Source: Collybia mongolica (taxonomy: Eukaryota; Basidiomycota; Agaricomycetes; Agaricales; Clitocybaceae). From it: a stretch of DNA of 64,000 nt. Positions 55,658 to 64,000 of this stretch are shown here, piece by piece (within the stretch, counting starts at the first letter, position 1; every line of letters begins with the position of its first letter). Location: NCBI GenBank assembly GCA_013420905.1, contig JAAXNY010000005.1, forward strand, positions 4,402,001 to 4,466,000, written 5' to 3'. The notes under the pieces were generated by a model that worked only from the letters and a program-made list of their open reading frames with translations, searched no databases and was not told the origin of the DNA. A program made the translations under genes and the position numbers.

Positions 55658-56510
55658 TAATCGGCAACAAGTCTGAAATCAGAGACTGACGCATGGGTTA
55701 GGAAATTTTGAAGATGGTTGTAAAAACATGTAGCATAAGTAGCAATGTAGTCAGCCAATACAGAAAGTATCTTGTTAGTCAGATCAGACCAGCGAAGTGA
55801 TATTCAAATTCACAAGTGGGACTCAATGCAACAGACCATTTTAAGAATAACAAATATCATAAAGCAACATCGTCACCACTGTAAGTAGAAATATACATGG
55901 ACAAATAAGGGATATAATCGGTAAACGGCACAGAAAGGATACCGGTTGCCATCACGGCATTTACTGCAATGATAGAGCTAAGAAATTCCCAGGCTCAAGT
56001 CCAAAAGGTATAACCTCATTCTCAATTCTTTGAACTCGGAACAGGATGTACATATTTATTTCTGGGGTTACAGCCTACAGTCTATGATCAAGCCTGGTAT
56101 ATAGCATGAAAAGTTGGAAGGTTCCTATATGCTAGTTAGATGGTGACAGTTTCTCCGAGTCCTCAGAAGTCATGATCCCAAGGTCATATACTGGTACATT
56201 CTTCCAAAACCTTTCAACTGCGAGGTTCTGCTGGCTAAATAAGTGAGATAACATTCACAATTAGGAATACTACATTAGGGTGAACGGTGAGCCCATGTTG
56301 GAGTGCAAGAAAGCACACATACCCAGGGTTCTGATCAAGGGGTTCCAAGTCAAGGCCTAATCACCTTTGAAACACATCAGACATGACTGCCAGTGTCTCC
56401 TTATTTACTGATAACAATAAAATCAGTGAGTAGATGAGCCCAGAATTGATACACATCACCTACTTTCTCGACTGCAATCTGGTCTTATAACATGCAAGCT
56501 CTGAGGATCT
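55658..56510. other. No supported gene
   Basis: Flank between the split gene's end and the next transposon. AT-rich; no coding, RNA or repeat structure that I can support. Confidence 0.45.
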
Positions 56511-57377
56511 TTTTTTTTTTTTTTTTTTTTGGTCATATAATAATATCAAGCACATGGGGGTTTGACCCAGCTACATGCAGGCAGAAACACCTATTACCAC
56601 TAAGTAATCTGTAATGGGCCATCAGGGTGGAGCTGTATACTAAGTTGCTCTCCAGGTCATATTATGGGTCTAGACTGAGGATACCTGCAATCCAACAGTA
56701 TTGTACTGTACCATGTCTGAACCTCCCAACACCTTAAAGGTTTGCCTTCACTTGTCAGGGCATGGTCCCCTCCCTTCACATTGGTACCCTGTTCCACTCC
56801 CCTCCTGGTATTTTCAGGTTGCCCTGGAAACCCATTACTCCCCCCAGTGTCAAAGATAAATGTCCAATCTAAATGAACAACCCATACCTCAAACCTGCTC
56901 CCCCTCTCCTGAATCCCCCCTATTACTTTCCCCCCTGTTCCACACCACTCTCCCAAAGCAATGACTCCCCTCCAAAATGAGGCTGTCAAATCCCACCATT
57001 GGTCAATAGACTGGCATTCTCCCCAAGAGGTGTGCTCTGTGCAGGGACAGTAGCTGATCGGGGGCCAGACCCCTTCCTCCTTTTGTGTTTGGGTGTAGTG
57101 GTTAAGCAAGTACAAATAAATCATCGAAGATGTTGGCGGTGACACTTCCTAAGGATCTGCGCAAAGCAGAGTACTAGAGTTGTGGTGTCCTCGTGTGGCC
57201 TGGTAGTTGATGAGGTGGATGTGAACGGATTAGTGAAGCCCCCAGTACAGGCAAGATGAGATGACCCTGCAGATAGTCAGGATCAGCTCTGATAAGTTAG
57301 AAATTTGGATATGGTATAAAAGGATAGTGGCCCAGGCCAAAAGGGTGGTCTGATGAAAGGCGATGTCAATTAGGGAT
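56511..57377 (+). repeat. Left long terminal inverted repeat
   Basis: Inverse complement of 58889-59757. Both arms keep an equivalent long open frame (minus strand 57145-56657 here, plus strand in the other arm), which reflects copying rather than two genes. Confidence 0.85.
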
Positions 57378-57610
57378 AGTTACCATTGCTTATTTAATGC
57401 ACAAAAATGCAATATTTTGGAGAGTCAAATACAGGGCCTTAAGGTTACATGTCATGTGCATAAAACATGCAGATTGACCATTTGGTTATATGAGCTTGTC
57501 AGTCCAAGGTGCTTGCTTTTATAATGACCCCTGCTGTCTGCTCTTGGCCATTACTGGCAATGGCTGAATATTGTTGATGGGTGCCACATCACCTGTCAGC
57601 CTTGTTGTCT

Positions 57611-57770
57611 TTTTTTTTTTTTTTTTTTTTTTTGGTCAACATTTTATATACCAACTGTACATAATACATGTGCTGGTCACTACAAGTAGTAATTGGGGAA
57701 GGGGGAGAGGGGGGCAGGAGACAAAGCGCCGCAGGGCTAGGATGCTCGCCCGACCGGGGTCGGACTAGCG
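57611..57770 (-). mobile_element. Possible short retroposed insert with poly(A) tail
   Basis: A T24 run followed by ~135 bp of GC-richer sequence unlike the rest of the element. Read on the minus strand it ends in poly(A), as a LINE 3' end or SINE would. No tRNA-like A/B boxes are clear. Confidence 0.3.
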
Positions 57771-57771
57771 A

Positions 57772-58900
57772 ATGGAGCCAGAGCTCATTATACACAGGCC
57801 GGAAGGGCCAATCTACGCCAGGGGGTGGGCCCCCTGCTGTGGTGCCCCGCAGCAGGTGGTGGCTTCAGGTCCACCAATTCACCATGTTGTTAATGACGAG
57901 ATGCCCCAGGGACTTAAAAAGTACCTGGAGGTTGAGTTATTCCCTCAAATTCATCTCAAAGTTGGAAAGGGGATCTCTCTTTGCACAGCACGCTGCTGGC
58001 TTCGTCGAGAGGGATTCCGTTTTCTGGAGCACAAGAAGGCCCTGTATTATGATGGTCATGAGCGGCCTGATGTTGTTCATTATCGTCAGAATATCTTCCT
58101 TCCCCAGATGGAACAGTATCAGCCATGTTTGATTGAATATCAGACTGGAGACATGAACAAGCGAGTTGAGAAAACTCCTCCCAGTAATTCTGAGCCTTGG
58201 CTTGTCCTGCTTGCTCAGGATGAGAGCACAGCTCAACAGAATGATGGTAAAAAAGCAAGCTGGGTTTATGAAGGAGAGCATGCATTGAAAAAGAAAGGTG
58301 TCGGAAGGGGGATTCACCAAAGTGATGTCATCTGCTCAACTTTTGGCTGGCTCAAGGATGCAAGTCAGAGCCTTGAATATGGCAAGAATTACAAAGGGTA
58401 TTGGACTGGAGAAATGTTTGTCAAACAGGTTGGATTCCTATTAACCAAAAGTTCAGCAGTGAAATCTTATATTTTGCACAGCTCAAAGAAAAAATCATTC
58501 CAGCATTCGAAGCAGCTCATGGTCCTGGCTATCAAGCCCTAATTATGGTTGATCACTCACAGGGGCACGCTGCTTATGCAGCCAATGCCCTTCTCACTTC
58601 CCAGATGAATCTTTGACCAGCTGGAAAGCAAGCATGCCTCTGAGATGGGTGGTACATGGTTGGGAACGAGAAAATTATCCAATCAATGAATTTCCCAGCG
58701 AATCACCCAACACATCCTGGTAAGCAGAAAGGAATGAAAGCTGTTCTGGAAGAATGTGGCCTGTGGAAAATGGGTCTACTTATGGGGTGTAAGACCTGTC
58801 GACGCTTCTTGATCTTTTACCACCACCATCCGACCATGGGAATTCGTCACTCCTGCACTAGGTTGTCCCTAAACTACCTAACACCTCATCCCTAATTGAC
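57772..58900 (+). pseudogene. Basidiomycete DDE transposase, frameshifted
   Basis: The first frame (57772 to about 58430) includes MPQGLKKYLEVELFPQIHLK, FLEHKKALYYDGHERPDV, the first catalytic Asp region LAQDESTAQQNDGKKASW, and KKKGVGRGIHQSDVICST. After a frame change near 58430 a second frame gives the second Asp region (LIMVDHSQGHAAYA). Then after a stop at about 58615 a third piece (IQSMNFPANHPTHPGKQKGM, VLEECGLWKMGLLMGCKTC) completes the family. The N-terminal coiled-coil half is missing. The enzyme is dead. Confidence 0.8.
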
Positions 58901-59757
58901 ATCGCCTTTCATCAGACCACCCTTTTGGCCTGGGCCACTATCCTTTTATACCATATCCAAATTTCTAACTTATCAGAGCTGATCCTGACTATCTGCAGGG
59001 TCATCTCATCTTGCCTGTACTGGGGGCTTCACTAATCCGTTCACATCCACCTCATCAACTACCAGGCCACACGAGGACACCACAACTCTAGTACTCTGCT
59101 TCGCGCAGATCCTTAGGGAGTGTCACTGCCAACATCTTCGATGATTTATTTGTACTTGCTTAACCACTACACCCAAACACAAAAGGAGGAAGGGGTCTGG
59201 CCCCCGATCAGCTACTGTCCCTGCACAGAGCACACCTCTTGGGGAGAATGCCAGTTTATCGACCAATGGTGGGATTTGGCAGCCTCATTTTGGAGGGGAG
59301 TCATTGCTTTGGGAGAGCGGTGTGGAACAGGGGGGAAAGTAATAGGGGGGATTCAGGAGAGGGGGAGCAGGTTTGAGGTATGGGTTGTTCATTGAGATTG
59401 GACATTTATCTTCAACACTGGGGGGGAGTAATGGGTTTCCAGGGTGTCCTGAAAATAACGAGGAGGGGAGTGGAGTGGGGTACCAACATGAAGGGAGGGG
59501 ACCATGCCCCGACAAGCAAAGGCAAACCTTTAAGGCATTGGGAGGTTCAGACATGGTACAGTACAATACCATTGGACTGCAGGTATCCTCAGTCTAGACC
59601 CATAATATGACCTGGAGAGCAACTTAGTGTACAGCTCCACCCTGATGGCCCATTACAGATTACTTAGTGGTAATAGGTGTTTCTGCCTGCATGTAGCTGG
59701 GTCAAACCCACATGCGCTTAATATTATTATATGAACAAAAAAAAAACAAAAAAAAGA
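58889..59757 (-). repeat. Right long terminal inverted repeat
   Basis: Inverse complement of 56511-57377 with scattered substitutions and small indels. Confidence 0.85.
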
Positions 59758-59889
59758 TGAGGAGCTATTTTATGCATCTTATTAGTTCCCATTACAGTTT
59801 TTTTTATCAAGCTACTTGTTCAACAACATGGACTTAGTGGTTAATCTGACACAATCTGTATAGAAATAAGGGCTCCTTTATGATGGTGT

Positions 59890-60171
59890 ACAGGCCCAAT
59901 CTGTACAGGCCAAATGTACTCTATCCAGCTCTGCATAGCACTGTGAAGACACCAATGAATTTGAGAGACACTGTGGTTCCTGTTGGCTATTTGTGGGAAA
60001 AATCAGGGTTTGCTGATGAAGTCTGATACATTAACACTAACAACAACATTGCCAATCTATTCACCAAAGCCCTTGGCCAAAAAACAATCTACCCGCCTTC
60101 ACAAATTCCTGGGCCTATTCTAGATGACACCAATTCCATGCAAGGAGGAGTACATCCATGATGAGGAGGAG
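59890..60171 (+). pseudogene. Ty1/Copia pol C-terminal remnant
   Basis: Codes in one frame from about 60030 for INTNNNIANLFTKALGQK, the end of Copia RNase H (pattern T-x-x-N-x-A-D-L-F-T-K-A-L). A purine-rich GATGAGGAGGAG then precedes TGTTAAG at 60172, the usual polypurine tract and LTR start. The upstream part is degenerate. Confidence 0.65.
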
Positions 60172-60440
60172 TGTTAAGTTTTGATGCGCACTGTGAACAC
60201 ATGGCCGCATGATGTGCATCATGAATGTCCTTTGTTCATGGCTGCATCCATCATGCCCGCTCCTTCACCCCCTAACATCCCCTTTGTTATCTTAAACCTT
60301 TGTCCCACACACATATATATATTTTACACATCTTACAAACACCCTCAGTCAATTATACACAGACTGAGGGTGAGTCACTTCTTTATTTATCACACAGACA
60401 TTCACTCATTACTGTATCTAGTTAACTGTGTTACTCTATA
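60172..60440 (+). repeat. Putative Copia LTR start (partial)
   Basis: Begins TGTTAAGTTTTGATGCGC right after the polypurine-like tract. The 3' boundary cannot be fixed because no second copy exists in the window. Confidence 0.4.
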
Positions 60441-60773
60441 GATATACTGGGTAATGTTTCAAAATATGTAATGTAAAATTTCAGTGAATTAGAATGAATA
60501 GAACAAAAATTAACTGTATAGCCTTGAGAGATCGAGGGGTCAATAAGTTTTTAGTGAATTAAAAGCGGGAAGGAAAAATGAGAGGGTGGAGGGATCAGAA
60601 ACCTGGTAAGTTTTTCATAAGTTTTTTAGGGGAAGGAAAAGAGGGACGGCCCAAAGGGGAGTCACAAGTTTCAATCCTTACGCTGATAGTCCGATATCAG
60701 GAAGCATGGAAGATGCTCTCTGGAATTTTGGAAGTTGGGTCTAAGTTAAGTATTCAAAGTTACCTTACTCTGT

Positions 60774-61165
60774 ATGAGACAAAATAGCCCACAGTTGAGC
60801 CAGAGAATGATTGGATTTCTGGTGCAAACAAAGTTTAAAAAAAATACTCCTGGCACAGACACGGTCTTACAGTCCAGAAAAGTGTGGTTTACGAACAGTC
60901 ATCGCAGAAGAATGACCCAGCGGTTATTTGACTATGTCAGTGTCATTTGTTATGTAGGCAGGAATGGACTGTCTGAGTTTTATATCACAGGATTGTTGAG
61001 CCAGTGGACAGTTGTCGACAATGTGCACAAGATCAATGTACCAAATTCATTGACTAATGGATGACGTAATGAAGCACAGGACAGTGTTGTAGCTCCTTTC
61101 TTCCCATTTTATGAGGAATAGAAGTGTTTCATAGGGGAAGTCGAGGTTTTCTTGAGGCACGATTA
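60774..61165 (+). pseudogene. Iminopeptidase-like C-terminal fragment
   Basis: At about 60955-61165 the DNA matches 15715-15990 of the iminopeptidase locus (GGAATGGACxGTCxGAGTTTTATATCAC and onward), including the region of the catalytic Asp, where a stop (TGA, about 61061) interrupts it. Upstream sequence is unrelated or too diverged. Confidence 0.7.
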
Positions 61166-61189
61166 ATTAGTAGGGTGAGTGTTGTTGTG

Positions 61190-61945
61190 ACCATGCAGAC
61201 CAGTACACGAAACTTAGGGTTCCAGAAGAAACCCCTTATTTATTAACATCATAGTTTCTAAGAGGTTAGTAATATGTTAGTTATTAACTCACTCAAAAGG
61301 GTATGTTAAATATTGTTAATAACCAAATTGAAAAACAGTCCCACAGATCGTTTGAATTTATTAAGTCCTATTAATGATTAATCACTAACCATCTCCCCAC
61401 ACACTGCTACCTCAGGGCTGCATGATAATGGCATAATCCCACTTTTTGCCCAGTTTATCTGGACAGTTTTGGGCAACTTTAAGTGATTTTGATCCATATT
61501 TTTCATCTAGCTTCTGAAAGATTATTGGAAAATTATGGAAATCACAAATTATCCCATATTGCTCTAATACTATATCCTAACATCATCATCATGGCTTCTG
61601 CCTCATGCATAGTCTTACAAGCTCTAAAAACCTTACTTGACTGATCTTACATCTCCACTTTTTGTTAATATGTTCTCAGAGAGTTCAGGAGAGGTCAATA
61701 TCACTCAGAAAAAAGTAAAAGGGCCAGATATAGTGCAGGAAGATGAAGGGGAAGGGCCTAACTGGGATTGGTAGGGGGAGGGATTTTTTAACAGTTATTA
61801 ACAATTATTAACAGTGTTAGTAACATTTCTAACAATTTTTAACGTGTTACTAACATGGATGTTAGTAACATCTTATTAACATCTGTGAATAACCCCCTCC
61901 AAAGCTGCCATGTTAGTAACCTGTTAGTTACTAACCTCAGAGTTT
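61190..61945. repeat. Cluster of GTTAGTAAC/GTTATTAAC palindromes
   Basis: More than ten occurrences of GTTA(A/G/T)TAAC or half-sites such as TGTTAGTAAC and ATTAACA in about 700 bp, densest at 61785-61945. No coding sequence. Confidence 0.5.
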
Positions 61946-62112
61946 CTTCCCAAACCCTAACGAAACTCACGTTGGTGTGGGTTTAAAAGAGCCTGCTGAC
62001 CCAGGTCTCAAATACGTTTTGGCCAACCAGTGAATATAGGTGCCTAAATCAATTGTGCATAACTGTTTGGGGAGAGTCAAGGCAACTCACCTGCATTGAA
62101 ATAGAATATAGC

Positions 62113-62764
62113 AATCGTAATGCAGTATGGTTTAGCTGAAACATGATTTCATTTCGGGACTTTTGTGTGCTGAATTGCAGCAGATACTGAAGGACACAAC
62201 AGGAGAGTATTGGAGGACAAAAACCTCGTACACCCGCCTTTTGGCCGGCCTGAATTTTGAGCTCACCATTCAATGCAGCAATCACTGCCCTAAAGCAGCA
62301 CATTCTTCCTGGTAATAGCTAAAAAAAATTGCTAAAAGTGTGCAAAGGTTGTAGAAAGTGAGTCGACCCAGGTTCGAACTGAGGACCTTCTGTGACCAAC
62401 GAATGTTAGACAGATGCGATAACCAGCTACGCCATCGACCCATGTTTAACTAAACAAGAAGAGGAGGGAAGGATATGTTAGTCCAAATATAACTCGAGTT
62501 CCCAACAACTGGCAATATCAACAAGCATCAGTTTCCACTTTTCACTTTTCTTCCCATGATCCCAAGCCACCTGGAGAGCACAACGCGATAAGATGCCAGC
62601 TATCAGGCCCAACGCATCTGGTAGCTTGACATCCACCGCGAAAAACAACAATCCAAAGGGGAAGAACCAGCACAAAGACTGCCGTCAGTCAACGGAACCA
62701 CTATTTTTCTCGCGTTGACGTTCTGCAGCACCATCCGATGACCCGCGAATACCAGAACTTCTGA
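62113..62764. repeat. Segmental duplication, copy 2 (complete HTH gene side)
   Basis: Near-identical to 13937-14590. Here sequence past the repeat continues into the intact HTH gene, so this is likely the source or better-preserved copy. Confidence 0.9.
62359..62441 (-). tRNA. tRNA-Val (anticodon AAC) with a 9-nt intron
   Basis: Same 83-nt sequence and fold as 14185-14267: anticodon AAC in loop CT-AAC-A, intron TTCGTTGGT after position 37, intact A and B boxes. It lies 152 bp upstream of, and divergent from, the HTH gene. Confidence 0.9.
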
Positions 62765-63738
62765 CGGCCTATCACCGGCAGAATATAACGGATAGGAAAC
62801 GCCTGAGCAGGCTTCTGCGGGATGACCATGGCATCATCATGAGGTGCGTCTGACAATGTGTGGGTTCTGGTGTTCATGCCTGATTTTTGATGCTTGTGCA
62901 GCGAATCTACGATAGCTCGCCGGAAACGTGAGCTCGGGCTACGGGCAAGCGGACGCACAACCTCTGAGCTCGCGGACTCGGTCAAGCGCCAACTCGTGAA
63001 GGATCAGATGGACAAGGATCAGACGGGCAGGATCGGCGCAAAGACCGTCAAAGCGCGTATATTCGAGGAAACGGGGATCGATCTCACGAGGTGTGTTATG
63101 TACAGTCTATTTACTAACCAGCTCCCGACTCAATACACATACATGCTTCCAGGGATTGGATACGGAACGAAATGCGTCTCCTAGCCCCAGCCGAGTTCGC
63201 ATCTCGACGGCCACGACACAAGACGCCGAATAATCCAGAGACACAAGCCCAGGCGTCTTCTGCGCCGCAAAAGCAAGGAGATGCCTTTGGCACACAAGTG
63301 CTGCAACGGACAGATCCCTCAGACCAAGCTGCTCCACATCCCGGTTTAGACTCCTTCAACGATTCCGATTCCGAAAACGATCCCCTACCTCCACTCTTTC
63401 TCGACCCCCCACAACAGCCCGCAGAACCAATTTGCGAAACTTACCGTCGCCCTCCAGCCATCGAGATACCCGCCCCACCCATCCCTAGACAGGCTACGAC
63501 ACCAGCGCCCTCCATATCCGCAATTTTGGACATCCTGTCGCGCGAAGCGCCCAAAATGATTACTCTTACACGGTTATTGGGCGCCGTTGATCTCGAGCAG
63601 CTTCGGGAGTTTGGGCAGGTCTCCTCGGCTGCGTATGGGGATGTCATCAAGTATATGGAGGCGGCGGCGTTGTTGGAACGACAGTTGTCAAGGTTTGCTT
63701 CTGGGTTGACGATGGAGGGGCAACTTCCGCGTTCGTAA
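62593..63738 (+). CDS. HTH (Clr5-like) domain protein
   Basis: Four exons join in phase: 62593-62683, 62729-62843, 62902-63090 and 63153-63738 (981 nt, 326 residues). After a short basic leader, about residues 33-135 form a helical DNA-binding-like region (RIPELLTAYHRQNITDRKRL, HGIIMSESTIARRKRELGLR, ASGRTTSELADSVKRQLV) ending DWIRNEMRLLAP. This is the tandem helix-turn-helix seen in many agaricomycete proteins, often next to integrase or transposase-like cores; no such core follows here. The C-terminal part is Pro/acidic and then a short helical block. It may be a domesticated transposon-derived regulator. No frame defect was seen. Confidence 0.7.
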
Positions 63739-64000
63739 TTCGCAGAATACGTTTCGATACGTCTTGAAGTATCTTGTTAGATATTTTTTAACACTAATGG
63801 TTCTATGAAATATAATTGGTATAGCTTGTCCATGGTCATGTCACTGACCCTGTAATTCCACGATATCCATATAAACAATCAGTCTCCAAGATGTAGTCTA
63901 GATATGACGTATTGGATTGCATTAAGCTAGATGAGAATATAGTGTGTATAAGTATTGTCACTCTGGACGATGTAGGGTATCCTGTCCAAAGCGTGATGAT

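Larger units (their letters stand above)
56511..59757. mobile_element. DDE transposon with ~0.87-kb terminal inverted repeats
   Basis: The left arm 56511-57377 and right arm 58889-59757 are inverted copies of each other, sharing for example CTAATTGACATCGCCTTTCA at the inner edge and TAGACCCATAATATGACC near the outer edge. Each outer edge has a poly-T/poly-A run. Between them lies a broken transposase. Target duplications were not identified because the ends are homopolymers. Confidence 0.8.

Noticed and set aside
56657..59610. Two similar open frames (162 and 76-91 codons) in opposite orientation
   Set aside because: They lie in the two arms of the inverted repeat; the similarity is explained by the repeat, and neither has a recognisable domain.

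Overview
This window is nuclear DNA of a basidiomycete fungus, most likely an agaricomycete (mushroom-forming class). The evidence is dense short introns (about 45-75 nt, GTRNGT donors), fungal housekeeping genes, and many gene families whose architecture I know only from mushroom genomes. Few host genes are intact; most of the rest is mobile elements and decaying copies.

Layout. 0.9-7.4 kb is an ordinary gene block: a tandem dual-specificity phosphatase (minus), a small lipid-anchor-like protein resembling the Ragulator/EGO subunit LAMTOR1/Meh1 (plus), and an auxilin/Swa2 clathrin-uncoating factor (minus). 7.4-16 kb mixes an intact mitochondrial methionyl-tRNA synthetase gene (11.5-13.3 kb) with a degenerate copy of its first exon (7.5 kb), iminopeptidase pseudogenes, a transposon-ORF remnant and a tRNA-Val(AAC) gene inside a segmental duplication whose other copy is at 62.1-62.8 kb. 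16.5-24 kb is a decayed Helitron (Rep, PIF1 helicase, USP-like protease) on the minus strand.

25.9-32.2 kb is the most unusual part. A TET/JBP-type 5-methylcytosine dioxygenase gene (one in-frame stop) is followed by an apparently intact Tc1-like DD34E transposon inserted just upstream of it, a ~105-bp tandem repeat, and a gene whose protein starts with a close imitation of the histone H3 tail (K4 and K9 kept in position) followed by a PHD/RING-like Cys finger. Next comes a minus-strand gene of an unnamed mushroom family, split by a 3.8-kb CACTA-like element (CACTGTG...CACAGTG, 3-bp target duplication ATC).

40.2-55.7 kb is another unnamed mushroom-family gene whose last intron holds a 14.25-kb Ty3/gypsy-like LTR retrotransposon with near-identical 1218-bp LTRs. 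Besides gag, protease and pol it carries two multi-exon genes in ANTISENSE orientation between pol and the 3' LTR (383 and 512 codons when spliced); the larger one has a Zn2Cys6-like cysteine cluster. I consider this the best candidate for an undescribed system.

56.5-59.8 kb is a DDE transposon with ~0.87-kb terminal inverted repeats. 59.8-61.2 kb holds a Copia remnant and an iminopeptidase fragment, and 62.1-63.7 kb a tRNA-Val plus an intact HTH gene.

Across the window, at least six coding breaks are single in-frame stops that one C-to-T change could explain (CGA to TGA, CAA to TAA, CAG to TAG). This fits cytosine-methylation or RIP-like mutation pressure. All exon joins below were derived by eye from reading frame, GT/AG sites and phase; no searches or alignments were run.
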